64,000 nt of DNA from Candidatus Enterococcus huntleyi (GTDB taxonomy: Bacteria; Bacillota; Bacilli; Lactobacillales; Enterococcaceae). The stretch lies in assembly GCF_009933175.1 (NCBI RefSeq), contig NZ_MAEJ01000001.1, forward strand, positions 208,238 to 272,237, read 5' to 3'. The notes beneath the pieces were generated by a model. It was not told the DNA's origin, searched no databases, and worked only from the letters and a program-made list of their open reading frames with translations. Shown one piece after another: positions 1-9,062 of the stretch (position 1 is the first letter of the stretch; every line of letters starts with the position of its first letter). The position numbers were made by a program, and so were the translations under genes.

Positions 1-1
1 G

Positions 2-1642
2 AATAAGGATATTTTTAAAACTGGGGGCTTATACACGCCTGAGTTAGAAGACGCAACAGCCAATGATATGGTGATTGTGGCGGATGTCGAGAACCAAGCA
101 ACAATCGATGAGTTGGTTAAAGAAGCGAAGACTTATTTGGAAGAACAAGCGAGTAAAAATCAGAGTGGCGCGACCCAGGAACGAGTGAAAACTTGGGATA
201 AGGCTTACCGTTTAGGCGAAGATGCCAGCGTCTCAATCTTATCGATTCCTGGTACACATGCGGCATTAGAGATTGAGAAAGCCTTGGATGCTGGAAAACA
301 TGTTTTCTGTTTTAGCGACAATGTCTCTGTTGAAGATGAACGACGCTTAAAACAACAGGCGCATCAACAAGGATTGCTTTTGATGGGACCTGATTGTGGA
401 ACGGGCATTATTAACGGAATTCCTTTGGCCTTTACTAATGCAGTTCGTAAAGGCAAGATTGGCGTGATTGGTGCGTCGGGTACGGGGATTCAAGAAGTCA
501 CAACGATTATTCATCGCTTAGGCGAAGGTGTGACACACGCGATTGGAACGGGCGGCCGTGATTTGAAAGAAGAAATCGGTGGTACAACGTTTAAAGATAG
601 TATTGCTTTATTGGAACAAGATCCTGAAGTGCAAGTAATTGTAGCAATCTCTAAACCGCCAGCAAAAGCGATTCGTGATGAGGTTCTAGATTTATTACGC
701 GCAAGTAAGAAGCCTGTGGTTTCAATTTTCTTGGGCGAAAATCCAGAGTCGCATGAAGAGAATTTATTCCATGCGCATACGCTAGAAGAGACGGCAAAAA
801 TTGCAGTCGCGTTACTGCGTGGCACGAATCCGACGTTGATCGAAGAGGAAACTTTAGCAGTACCGTCAGTTAAATTAGCAGCGAATCAACGGACGATTAA
901 AGGGTATTATTCAGGTGGTACGTTGGCATATGAAGCGGGCATGTTAGTTAAAGAAGCATTTGGCATTCAATCAACGACTGCTGCAGAGGGCTTCATTTTA
1001 GCAGCTGAGGGTCATGAAATTATTGACCTTGGAGACGATATTTATACCAATGGGAAACCACATCCGATGATTGATCCGACGATTCGTAAAGAAATGTTAG
1101 CGGCGGCTGCCAAAGATGAAACGACGGCTGTTGTGCTGTTGGATGTTGTCTTGGGTTATGGTGCTCACGATGATATGGCGAGCGAACTAGCGCCGATGAT
1201 CAAACAAATTCAAGCTGAGGCCGTAGAAAAGGGTCGACAAATTGCGGTTGTAGCAACGATTGTTGGGACAGATGAAGATCCGCAAAGTATTGTGGAACAA
1301 GAAAATATCTTGAAAGATGCTGGTGTGATTCTATGCGAAAGTAACGCGCAAGCCGTTAAGTTGGCTTTAGCAATCGTCGATCATCCGGTAACTGAAGAGA
1401 AGAAACCGGTTCATGCAAAAGCTGCGACGACAGTCGAAATTCCAGTAGTCTCTCAACGCTTAGGGCAGCTGCTCTCAGCGGATAAATTTATTAATATCGG
1501 CTTAAGTAGCTTCACCAAAGCTATCACTGATTATGGTGGAAAAGTCGTTCAATATGATTGGCAGCCAGTTGCTGGTGGCAATGTCGAATTGCAAAAAGCC
1601 ATTCACTATCTAAAAAAAGTTTCATTGAAAGTAGAGGGTTAA
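2..1642 (+). CDS. allF: FdrA/AllF-like subunit of oxamate carbamoyltransferase (5' end missing)
   Basis: The reading frame is already open at base 2, so the first ATG at 68 is internal and the N-terminus lies left of the window; about 546 residues are visible. The protein has a succinyl-CoA-ligase-like fold with glycine-rich loops (GASGTGIQEVT near 480, GTGGRDL near 547). This matches FdrA, about 555 residues in E. coli. In E. coli, fdrA-ylbE-ylbF and a carbamate kinase gene lie in the allantoin cluster and have been reported to encode oxamate carbamoyltransferase, which converts oxalurate and phosphate to oxamate and carbamoyl phosphate. The same four families follow each other here. The stop is two bases before the next start, so translation is probably coupled. 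The role is inferred from family and gene order. Confidence 0.88.
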   Translation, partial: NKDIFKTGGLYTPELEDATANDMVIVADVENQATIDELVKEAKTYLEEQASKNQSGATQERVKTWDKAYRLGEDASVSILSIPGTHAALEIEKALDAGKHVFCFSDNVSVEDERRLKQQAHQQGLLLMGPDCGTGIINGIPLAFTNAVRKGKIGVIGASGTGIQEVTTIIHRLGEGVTHAIGTGGRDLKEEIGGTTFKDSIALLEQDPEVQVIVAISKPPAKAIRDEVLDLLRASKKPVVSIFLGENPESHEENLFHAHTLEETAKIAVALLRGTNPTLIEEETLAVPSVKLAANQRTIKGYYSGGTLAYEAGMLVKEAFGIQSTTAAEGFILAAEGHEIIDLGDDIYTNGKPHPMIDPTIRKEMLAAAAKDETTAVVLLDVVLGYGAHDDMASELAPMIKQIQAEAVEKGRQIAVVATIVGTDEDPQSIVEQENILKDAGVILCESNAQAVKLALAIVDHPVTEEKKPVHAKAATTVEIPVVSQRLGQLLSADKFINIGLSSFTKAITDYGGKVVQYDWQPVAGGNVELQKAIHYLKKVSLKVEG

Positions 1643-1644
1643 GT

Positions 1645-2910
1645 ATGGTTTATCAAACAATTGAAGAAGCAAATCAAGCAGTGGTTGCTAAAATTATTGC
1701 CGGTTCACCATTCTTACTAGATGTTGTTCCTGCAAAAGAAGTCATCAAGCCTTTGCAAACAGGCAAAGTGTTATTACATGCGGGACCGCCGATTACTTAT
1801 GACAAAATGGTTGATCCGATTCAAGGAGCCTGTGTCGGGGCTGCCTTGTTTGAAGGCTGGGCGAAGGATGAAGCGAGTGCCCGCGAGTTATTAGAGAACG
1901 GTGAGGTTGAATTAATTCCGTGTCACCATGTCGATGCAGTCGGTCCAATGGGTGGGATTACTTCGGCGAACATGGCCGTATTAGTTGTTGAAAACACAGA
2001 AGCAGGCAATGTGGCTTACTGTACGATGAATGAGGGAATTGGTGCAGTGTTACGTTTTGGTGCCTATTCCAATGAAGTAGTCACACGTTTGCATTGGATG
2101 AAGGATGTCCTTGGTCCAACCTTAAGTAAGGCAATTAAGAAAAAAGGCCCGATGAATATTAACGTGTTAGTAGCCAAAGCAATTGCGATGGGCGATGAAT
2201 TCCATCAACGAAATATTGCTGCTTCACTGGCGTTTCTTAAAGAAGTAGCACCAACAATTGTCTCGTTAGAAGATGTGACGCAAGCAGATAAAGAAGCCGT
2301 GATTCAATTTTTAGCAGACACGGATCAATTTTTCTTGAACGTTATGATGGCCTCATCTAAAGCCGTTATGGATGGCGCTAGAATGATTCAAGAAGGTACA
2401 GTTGTAACGGCGATGTGCCGGAACGGTCATGAGTTTGGCATTCGGATTTCTGGGATGGACGATGAGTGGTTTACCGGACCTGCCAATACACCGAAAGGCT
2501 TATATTTCACAGGATTTTCGGAAGCTGATGCAGCGCCCGACATGGGAGACAGTGCGATTACTGAAACCTTCGGCGTAGGCGGTATGGCGATGATCGCGGC
2601 ACCAGCCGTGACACGTTTTGTCGGCTCAGGTGGCTTCAATGATGCCTTAAATACTAGTGAAGAAATGACCGAAATTACCTTAGCACATAATCCAAACTTT
2701 TCTGTACCAACCTGGGATTTCCAAGGAATTGCGACGGGGATCGATGCTTGTAAAGTAGTTGAAACAGGGATCCTACCAGTGATTAATACAGGGATTGCTA
2801 ATAAAAAAGCTGGCTTAGGTCAAATTGGTGCCGGAACAGTGACGCCGCCGATTGAATGTTTTGAAAAAGCCGTCTTGGCGTATGCTAAAAAATTAGGTTT
2901 CGAAGGATAA
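1645..2910 (+). CDS. allG: DUF1116 protein, AllG (YlbE)-like oxamate carbamoyltransferase subunit
   Basis: This is a 421-residue protein of the DUF1116 family, close to the roughly 419 residues of E. coli YlbE. The ATG at 1645 was chosen because GAGGG precedes it and it follows the upstream stop at once; an upstream in-frame ATG at 1558 would overlap the fdrA end by 85 bases. It is probably a catalytic or substrate-binding subunit of the FdrA-YlbE-YlbF oxamate carbamoyltransferase. The central glycine-rich stretches (HVDAVGPMGGITSANMAV, GVGGMAMIAAPAV) are typical of the family. It is cytosolic, with no signal peptide or membrane span. The operon position between fdrA and DUF2877 is the main support for the role. 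Confidence 0.9.
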   Translation: MVYQTIEEANQAVVAKIIAGSPFLLDVVPAKEVIKPLQTGKVLLHAGPPITYDKMVDPIQGACVGAALFEGWAKDEASARELLENGEVELIPCHHVDAVGPMGGITSANMAVLVVENTEAGNVAYCTMNEGIGAVLRFGAYSNEVVTRLHWMKDVLGPTLSKAIKKKGPMNINVLVAKAIAMGDEFHQRNIAASLAFLKEVAPTIVSLEDVTQADKEAVIQFLADTDQFFLNVMMASSKAVMDGARMIQEGTVVTAMCRNGHEFGIRISGMDDEWFTGPANTPKGLYFTGFSEADAAPDMGDSAITETFGVGGMAMIAAPAVTRFVGSGGFNDALNTSEEMTEITLAHNPNFSVPTWDFQGIATGIDACKVVETGILPVINTGIANKKAGLGQIGAGTVTPPIECFEKAVLAYAKKLGFEG

Positions 2911-2914
2911 AATC

Positions 2915-3817
2915 ATGCAAACAATGACGGCTTGCGCGGACTTGGCGACGTTATCTAAAGACAAGACTTGGCAATTGCATAGTCAGTTTCGTCAAACTTT
3001 TAATCTAGTTTCTAGCGAGCAGCGCCAGCTACTATTGGTCGCGCCCAATTCGCTCAGTCTGATGCCTGGTGGACTCTTTTTACCAGAAAAAGACTTCATC
3101 CAGCTTCATTCTTTGAGCAAGCAGATCACTGCGACAACTTTAGCGAATCAAGTCTTGGTAATTGAGACAGCGCAGCAGTCATTTATGATTCAGGTGACAG
3201 CAGGTCCTTCAACCAAGCTTGAACCACTGCTGCAAACGAGTGCTCAGAAAGAGTTAACGTGCAAGTCTACGTATCAGTCAGTCTTGGATAGTCTGGCGAG
3301 CTTGCCGCAACGAACGGGCTTTGATATTGGCCTTAGTGAATTTACTAGCCAAGATGCGCAGGAATTATTTCAAGCGCAGACAGATAAGTCAGTTAAGACA
3401 GACAAGTCGCTAGAACAATTGGCGGACTGGGTCAAATTTTTATTAGGTCGTGGTCGAGGCTTGACGCCTTCAGGGGATGACTTTCTGATGGGTTGGCTTT
3501 TGATAAATCAGATGAATCAGGCGGATCAACTGACGGAGATTGTCAAGGAACGCTTGGCAGATCCAGTCCAGCAAACCACCGATGTCAGTCAACATTATTT
3601 ATCGTTGGCGTGTGCTGGATATTATGGACGAGACCAACTCGCTTTGGCGGAGATTCTTCAGGGAAACACTTCTCTGGAAAATCAACCGAATGTCTTGAAA
3701 AATATCATTAATCATGGTCAAACATCGGGAAGTGATTTTCTAGCGGGCGTCGCTTGGGGAATCAGACAGTTGCTAAAAAAGAAGAACCAATCGGGTGAAA
3801 CGAAAAAATTAGGGTAG
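2915..3817 (+). CDS. allH: DUF2877 protein, AllH (YlbF)-like oxamate carbamoyltransferase subunit
   Basis: This 300-residue protein starts at an ATG nine bases after AAGGA and only four bases after the previous stop. It belongs to DUF2877; the hallmark segment GRGRGLTPSGDDFLMG lies near residue 180 (about base 3450). In E. coli the homologue YlbF is the third component of the oxamate carbamoyltransferase. An ATG four codons downstream is an alternative start. It ends 158 bases before the carbamate kinase gene, a gap in which I see no clear terminator, so the four genes may be one transcript. Confidence 0.87.
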   Translation: MQTMTACADLATLSKDKTWQLHSQFRQTFNLVSSEQRQLLLVAPNSLSLMPGGLFLPEKDFIQLHSLSKQITATTLANQVLVIETAQQSFMIQVTAGPSTKLEPLLQTSAQKELTCKSTYQSVLDSLASLPQRTGFDIGLSEFTSQDAQELFQAQTDKSVKTDKSLEQLADWVKFLLGRGRGLTPSGDDFLMGWLLINQMNQADQLTEIVKERLADPVQQTTDVSQHYLSLACAGYYGRDQLALAEILQGNTSLENQPNVLKNIINHGQTSGSDFLAGVAWGIRQLLKKKNQSGETKKLG

Positions 3818-3933
3818 TGAAAAATGAAGTAAGTAATGAATAAAAGGGTTTGATTATAAATTAATGCAGAAAAAAAGGTTTGAATGGGCGTATTTCGGCT
3901 AGAGAGACTTAAGGGGAAATTACTCAGTTTAAT

Positions 3934-3960
3934 CCAAACGAAGCGCCATTTGAACCAAAC
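3934..3960. promoter_or_regulatory. Pair of CCAAAC direct repeats upstream of carbamate kinase
   Basis: CCAAAC occurs at 3934-3939 and again at 3955-3960, exactly 21 bases (two helical turns) apart, just upstream of the ribosome binding site. Read on the minus strand, the second copy (TATGTTTGGTTCA) differs from the PucR-box consensus WWWCNTTGGTTAA at two positions. It could be a weak PucR site or chance. Confidence 0.25.
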
Positions 3961-3975
3961 ATAGGGGGGAACTAA

Positions 3976-4914
3976 TTGGGAACACGTGTAGTGATTGCAC
4001 TTGGGGGAAATGCGATATTGCGTCCAAAACAAGAAGCAACAGTAGAGATTCAATTAAAGAATTTGGAAACGAGTGCGGAACAAATTGCCAAAATTGAGAA
4101 ACTGAATTACGAAGTCGTCTTGACGCATGGAAACGGGCCGCAGGTAGGAAACATTTTACGCCAAAATGAAGTCGCAAAAGATGTCGTACCACCAGCACCA
4201 TTAGAGGTCTGTAACGCAGAATCGCAAGGCTTTATCGGTTATATGATGGAACAAACGATCAAGAATGCCTTGCGAAAAAATGACTCAGACGCAACAGTTG
4301 TTACGTTACATACACAAACAGAAGTCGATCGTTGTGACCAAGCGTTCCAACAGCCAAATAAACCGATTGGTATCTTTTACGATGAAGCGGAAGCTGAACA
4401 GTTAATCAAGGAAAAAAGCTGGACCATGATGGAGGATGCGGGACGTGGTTATCGCCGGGTTGTCCCTTCACCAATGCCTTTACTGATTCATGGAATGGAT
4501 GCCATTTCTCATTTGCTGTCGAAAAACATTATTGTAATTGCCGGCGGTGGCGGGGGAATTCCTGTGTATCGTGATGATGAAGGAATGCTACATGGATTAG
4601 AAGCAGTCATCGATAAAGACCGCACAGGGAAGAAAATGGCGGAACAGGTCAATGCGGATGTCTTCATGATGCTAACTGACGTGCCAAATGTCTACATTAA
4701 CTACGGCAAACCAAATCAGAAGAAATTAGAAGAACTATCAGTTGCAGAAGCTGAGCAATATATGGCAGAAGGACATTTTGCGGATGGTAGTATGGGTCCA
4801 AAAATGGAAGCAGCCATCTCTTTTGCAAAAAATGGCCGCAAAGCGATTATCTGTGCCTTAGATGAAGCTGACCTTGCTTTACAAGGCAAAGCTGGGACGA
4901 TAATTAGCGGGTAA
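3976..4914 (+). CDS. allK: Carbamate kinase (AllK/ArcC type)
   Basis: Carbamate kinase makes ATP and carbamate from carbamoyl phosphate and ADP. The 312-residue sequence opens with the family motif VVIALGGNAIL and contains the loops LTHGNGPQVG (near residue 50) and AGGGGGIPV (near 193). The start is TTG at 3976, preceded by AGGGGGG. The length is normal for the family. Its place after fdrA-DUF1116-DUF2877 suggests it uses carbamoyl phosphate from oxalurate cleavage rather than from arginine deiminase, for which no genes are visible. A hairpin terminator follows at 4939. The symbol arcC would also fit by family; allK reflects context. Confidence 0.93.
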   Translation: MGTRVVIALGGNAILRPKQEATVEIQLKNLETSAEQIAKIEKLNYEVVLTHGNGPQVGNILRQNEVAKDVVPPAPLEVCNAESQGFIGYMMEQTIKNALRKNDSDATVVTLHTQTEVDRCDQAFQQPNKPIGIFYDEAEAEQLIKEKSWTMMEDAGRGYRRVVPSPMPLLIHGMDAISHLLSKNIIVIAGGGGGIPVYRDDEGMLHGLEAVIDKDRTGKKMAEQVNADVFMMLTDVPNVYINYGKPNQKKLEELSVAEAEQYMAEGHFADGSMGPKMEAAISFAKNGRKAIICALDEADLALQGKAGTIISG

Positions 4915-4938
4915 GGTTAAGAACTAAATGTGAACAAT

Positions 4939-4986
4939 AAAAATCGTATTCAAGTAGCTAGATAGCTGGTTGAATACGATTTTTTT
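4939..4986 (+). terminator. Rho-independent terminator after carbamate kinase
   Basis: A 15-base arm (AAAAATCGTATTCAA, 4939-4953) pairs with 4970-4984 and runs into a T tract. The loop holds a smaller AGCT pairing. It closes the fdrA-allK operon. Confidence 0.85.
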
Positions 4987-5029
4987 CAATGAAGGATGTG
5001 TAACTATTACGAAATCATAAATCATATAT

Positions 5030-5240
5030 CGCATCCGGGATTCCTTCCATCGAAAAAGTTTGCAGTCTGGTCGCAAGCAGCTCAACAAAGAACGTTGATC
5101 TCATTGCTAAATTAGTTCTTAACCCGCTGTAAATACTATAGTCAAACAGCGGATAATTCATAATCCCCCTTTAGGGACTGCAGAACTTTTTGATTCCAGT
5201 AATCCCTACTGCTAGATTTGCTATCTATTATCTTGATTAA
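5030..5240. repeat. Intergenic dispersed repeat, copy 1
   Basis: About 190-210 bases closely match a second copy at 19894-20103 in the same orientation. Best conserved are the left end (CGCATCCGGGATTCCTT), a central block from about 5072 (GCAGTCTGGTCGCAAGCAGC through to TCATTGCT), and a right block (AATTCATAATCCCCCT through to AATCCCTACTGCTAGAT). A less conserved stretch of about 30 bases lies between the central and right blocks. On the minus strand, copy 1 carries a 48-codon frame (5161 down to 5015) with AGGGGG three bases before its ATG. The same start in copy 2 meets a stop after three codons. I do not recognise the family. Confidence 0.75.
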
Positions 5241-5635
5241 ATAAAATCTAGCTGATACAGAATGTCGGAAAGCTACGTTTATGAGTCTGTAAAGAAGAAA
5301 TCTACATAAAATTCACTTCATAGACTTGGTATTATTTATTACCAGTAATTTCGCTTCCATTACAGATGATGTTGTTTTGTTAATGTCTGAACGTCCACTG
5401 ATTTTTCAATCGAAATAAATTGCTGGTCAAAAATTAAAGATTCGTAATTATCGAGTATATATTAATTATCCATCAACAAAATTTAGACGGGTTAAACTTT
5501 AAATTCAACTTCTAATGAGCTATATATACTTGCAAGTAGAAGTTAATTGTTTGTCTGTTCTGATAAATCTCAACACATTGTTGTTCTAGCTCAAACTGCT
5601 TTAAAAGTGGGGCGTTCTTTGTTTTTTAAAAGGTG
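5241..5635. other. Intergenic stretch without recognised features
   Basis: This AT-rich tract lies between the repeat and the 3' end of the leftward PucR gene. I see no credible reading frame, hairpin or known motif in it. Confidence 0.5.
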
Positions 5636-5680
5636 AAATAGCCTAATGCATCACTTTTCTGAGTGCGCATTAGGCTATTT
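5636..5680 (-). terminator. Terminator-like hairpin downstream of pucR
   Basis: Perfect 14-base arms (AAATAGCCTAATGC at 5636-5649 and its complement at 5667-5680) sit 36 bases past the end of the leftward regulator gene. On the minus strand the hairpin is followed by CACCTTTT, a weak U tract. Confidence 0.7.
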
Positions 5681-5715
5681 GATATTCATTCTTTATTCGT
5701 AGCGGTGTTCCAGAA

Positions 5716-7365
5716 TTACTTCTTATCGACACTTACTTGGTTGGCTGATTCGGATAGTTCGATGGCCATCCGTAGATTTAGACTAGTTTGCGGATTTTGA
5801 ATATTGCTGTCTAAGAGTTCTTCACATTGGTTGATACGGTATTTGATCGTGTTTCTGTGAAGGTAAAGAACCGTCGCCGTTTTGGAAATCTCACAGTTGA
5901 AATCTAAGTAACATTTGAGTGTTTTACGTAGCTCAATCAACGAAGGCTCTGTAGGATAGGCTAAGTCTTTTAAGGTCTTCGTGCAGAAGTAGCGGATATC
6001 CTCCGTATTGGTCTGTTCAAAGAGCGCGAATAATCCTTTGGCATGATAGTACTGGAAGATTGGCGGTTCTTTCAGTTGTTTTACTTCTTCCATGGCGATT
6101 TTTGCTTCGACGAACGAGTTTGCAATCTCTTCAAGCGCCTCATAGGCATTGCCTAGAGTGAAATGTAAGCGAATCGGTAAGACTTGCGCTAATTCCTCAG
6201 ATAATTCTTCGAAAATAGTTTCAAGTGATTGTTCTGGAGCTTGGAGCAACAGGCCGATGTCATTACTTTCTTTTATTGGGAAAATTAGGACATCCTTCAC
6301 GCGTTGCGGCAACTTTTCCTTGAGCCAGGACATAGCGACTTGCGATTTTTCTGCTTGGTAGCGCAGTTTAGTGGCATCTTCTTGGTGCACAAAGCAAGTC
6401 ACGATATTCATTTGATAAAAATGACTCTCTTTGATTCCAAAGGGTTGTCCCAAATCCAGCCAATTGCGGCCTTCATTTTTCTCGTAGTTTTGTGAAGTAA
6501 TTAGTTGATTTAAATAATCACTCCGCAATCGCTCAATCGATTCTTGAATTTTTTGATTCTTAAAGAGCATAAAGGTTAAGACTAAGACGGCTTGATCAAT
6601 GGCAAATTCTGAAGTTGGAAAGGGAATCTGCTCAGGATTCAAGACGAGTAAGTAATAAGGGAAATAGGTATCAATCTTAATCGGAAAACCGGCGATTTGA
6701 ATCATTTTTTCATCGGTATTTTGAATCAGAAATGAGGTTTTTCCACGATCAATGCGTCTAAAATGTTTTTCATTAATTTGTTCAGTATAATAAGCTACGG
6801 AACGATCGCTGTGGGAAAAATGATTCGAATGAGCAATGACCTCTTTCCATGGATTGAGGAGAATTGTCGGTGCATTAATAATTTTTCCGAGATCAGTGAT
6901 AAATCGTTCATTACTAACTTCATGAATTAATAGATTGGTGAAACGTTTTTGGATATCTAAGGCGTAGGTCAGCTGTTCCGTTTTCGAGTCCCACAGATAA
7001 CTCAATAATTTATGTAAGAGTTGCCCCAGGGGCTGAGTGGCAGGGACTTCTACGATAGGTAAGTCTAAGGCGGTTCCGTAGGCAATGATTTCAGGATCGA
7101 TTTCGCCTAAGAAGCGGCCAACTTTGATGCCTAAGCCGGCGCATTTTTTCTCTTTTAAGGAAGCAATCAATTTTTTTAAATTGGTTTGATCGTTTTTGAA
7201 AACCATCGCAGTGGTTAAAATAAAGGTTTCTTCAGGAATATAATTAGCAATATCGGGTGTTTCGGTAATTTCGACGCTGACGATTTCATGTTGTTGCTCG
7301 TGGGTGGATAAAATTTTCAAATCTGAAAATCGCGGTACCTGCAAGACTTCTTCTAATGTTGCCAA
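5716..7365 (-). CDS. pucR: PucR-family purine catabolism regulator
   Basis: This 549-residue cytosolic regulator has an N-terminal PucR domain (from about residue 5) and a C-terminal helix-turn-helix of the PucR type (about residues 480-535, with the signature TATVLYLHRNTIKYRINQCE). PucR controls purine and allantoin catabolism in Bacillus, sensing allantoin-pathway metabolites. The start is TTG at 7365, with GGAGGG seven bases upstream; no ATG is better placed. It is divergent from the aminotransferase gene, and a PucR-box match lies in the shared upstream region. It is the obvious candidate to control both halves of the allantoin region. The symbol is by family and context. Confidence 0.88.
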   Translation of the reverse strand: MATLEEVLQVPRFSDLKILSTHEQQHEIVSVEITETPDIANYIPEETFILTTAMVFKNDQTNLKKLIASLKEKKCAGLGIKVGRFLGEIDPEIIAYGTALDLPIVEVPATQPLGQLLHKLLSYLWDSKTEQLTYALDIQKRFTNLLIHEVSNERFITDLGKIINAPTILLNPWKEVIAHSNHFSHSDRSVAYYTEQINEKHFRRIDRGKTSFLIQNTDEKMIQIAGFPIKIDTYFPYYLLVLNPEQIPFPTSEFAIDQAVLVLTFMLFKNQKIQESIERLRSDYLNQLITSQNYEKNEGRNWLDLGQPFGIKESHFYQMNIVTCFVHQEDATKLRYQAEKSQVAMSWLKEKLPQRVKDVLIFPIKESNDIGLLLQAPEQSLETIFEELSEELAQVLPIRLHFTLGNAYEALEEIANSFVEAKIAMEEVKQLKEPPIFQYYHAKGLFALFEQTNTEDIRYFCTKTLKDLAYPTEPSLIELRKTLKCYLDFNCEISKTATVLYLHRNTIKYRINQCEELLDSNIQNPQTSLNLRMAIELSESANQVSVDKK

Positions 7366-7476
7366 TAATTATCCCTCCTGACTAGTCTATTTCGTGTATC
7401 AAGTGCTTTCATTCATTTTAGATGAAAACGAAGTCATTTGCAAAAAAACTCTTGGTAGTTTTGCACAAATCGGCAG

Positions 7477-7489
7477 ATTCATTGGTTAA
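7477..7489 (+). promoter_or_regulatory. PucR box upstream of pucG
   Basis: ATTCATTGGTTAA matches every position of the Bacillus PucR-box consensus WWWCNTTGGTTAA as I remember it. It lies 71 bases before the aminotransferase start and 112 bases from the pucR start, so it could serve both divergent genes. Confidence 0.65.
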
Positions 7490-7559
7490 TCTTGCTAATG
7501 TATCCCCCGTAGAGTTCCTTTAAAATAGAAGAATGGAAAAAAAGAAAAGAGGAGATTCT

Positions 7560-8774
7560 ATGTATAAACAAGTGAATACTACGAAACGAATTATCATGAC
7601 CCCTGGACCAGTAGAAGCTCAGCCAAGTGTGTTAAGACAGATGAGTCAAACGATGTTAGGGCAATTTGACCCAGAATTCTTACGGATCATGAGTGAAGTC
7701 AAGGAAATGATTAAGGTTCCTTTTGGCACGAAAAACAAGCAAGCTTTTGCGATTGATGGGACGTCTCGTTCAGGAATTGAAGCGGCCTTGATTGCTTTAA
7801 TTGAACCAGGAGATAAAGTTTTGATCCCGGCGTATGGCCGATTTGCTTATTTATTAGGAGAAATCTGCCAACGAGCGCAAGCCGAAATTATTTGGTTAGA
7901 AAAAGATTGGGAAGCGCCGTTCGAAGAAGAGGCAGTGATTGAAGCAATCGAAAAAACACAACCGAAGCTCGTGGCGATGATTCACGGGGAAACGGCGAAT
8001 GGTCAGATGCAGCCGTTGAGTAAGATTGGTCAATTCTGTCGCCAACAAGATATCTTTTTTGTTGTCGATATGGTGGCAACTTACGGTGGTGTAGACATTC
8101 GAGTTGATGAGTGGAATGTCGATGTGGCAATCGCCGGCACGCAAAAATGTGTCAGTGTCCCTTCTGGTTTATCATTAATTACGTATAACGAGCGCGTGGA
8201 AAAAGTCTTAGCTAGACGTTATCAAAAAGAGTTAGGGTTAGGTGACGATGAGCGAAGCGATGCGTATATTTCTAGTAATTATCTGGACTTGTCTCAGCTA
8301 GAAAAATATTGGAGTCCGACGCCGATCAATCACCACACGGAAGCGACAGTCATGATTTATGGCTTACATGAAGGCTTGCGCGTGATGTTAGAAGAAGGTA
8401 TGGAGAATGTAGTTGCCCGCCATCAGAAGAATTATGATATCTTGAAGGCTGCATTTGCGAAAATGAATCTGACTTTTTATGGGAATCTTGAAACGATGAT
8501 GCCAACCGTGCTACCGATTATGATTCCTCAAGGCGTCGATGGGGAAGCGTTGAGATCGACTTTATTAAGTCAATATGGGATTGAGATTGCCTCTTCATTT
8601 GGTTCTCTAAAAGGCAAAGTTTGGCGCGTTGGTAACATGGGTTATAGTAGTCAAAAATCTAACGTCTTATTACTGATCAGTGCTTTCGAAGCTGTCTTAA
8701 AAGCGCATGGTCATGAGTTTGATTACGGTGCTGCCAGTGTGTATGCCTTAGAAATGTATCAAAAAGAACAATAA
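7560..8774 (+). CDS. pucG: (S)-Ureidoglycine-glyoxylate aminotransferase (PucG-like)
   Basis: This is a 404-residue class V PLP-dependent aminotransferase of the alanine-glyoxylate/serine-pyruvate type. Lys196, in AIAGTQKCVSVPSG, is the expected PLP Schiff-base lysine. The N-terminus (MTPGPVEAQPSVL) is typical of the group. PucG moves the amino group of ureidoglycine to glyoxylate, giving oxalurate and glycine. The start at 7560 is preceded by AGAGGAGA; the in-frame ATG at 7533 lies upstream of that site and has none of its own. Related enzymes act on serine or alanine, so the substrate rests on the neighbouring pucR, allantoinase and allantoin permease genes and the PucR box. Confidence 0.83.
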   Translation: MYKQVNTTKRIIMTPGPVEAQPSVLRQMSQTMLGQFDPEFLRIMSEVKEMIKVPFGTKNKQAFAIDGTSRSGIEAALIALIEPGDKVLIPAYGRFAYLLGEICQRAQAEIIWLEKDWEAPFEEEAVIEAIEKTQPKLVAMIHGETANGQMQPLSKIGQFCRQQDIFFVVDMVATYGGVDIRVDEWNVDVAIAGTQKCVSVPSGLSLITYNERVEKVLARRYQKELGLGDDERSDAYISSNYLDLSQLEKYWSPTPINHHTEATVMIYGLHEGLRVMLEEGMENVVARHQKNYDILKAAFAKMNLTFYGNLETMMPTVLPIMIPQGVDGEALRSTLLSQYGIEIASSFGSLKGKVWRVGNMGYSSQKSNVLLLISAFEAVLKAHGHEFDYGAASVYALEMYQKEQ

Positions 8775-8940
8775 TTATTCGAGATAAATATATCAGCTTT
8801 ACGTATTTATACACGATTGATGGCTTTGTTTTTCTGATATATTCAGCACTTTATTGAACAGGGATGCAGCTGCCGCAAGGCCTGCGATTATTGCTAAAGA
8901 TGCAGGCGAATTGAGTTATTTGAAATATTACAAAACAAGC

Positions 8941-9012
8941 AAAACACCTCTAGCAGTTGCTAGTTCTCTGATTGTAGTAGTGAGAGACTAGCACCTTGCC
9001 AGGGGTGTTTTC
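8941..9012 (+). terminator. Terminator after pucG
   Basis: AAAACACCT (8941-8949) pairs with AGGGGTGTTTT at 9001-9011, with an inner TCTAGCA/CTAGC-type pairing, and ends in TTTTCT. It is 167 bases past the pucG stop. Confidence 0.6.
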
Positions 9013-9062
9013 TACGTGAAGAATGATTGTTGGATGAGTATGTATGTAGGGTATATAGGGTG

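Noticed and set aside
5015-5161. 48-codon leftward frame with AGGGGG before its ATG inside repeat copy 1
   Set aside because: The same start in copy 2 stops after three codons, and the spacing to the AGGGGG is only three bases. Reported as part of the repeat, not as a gene.
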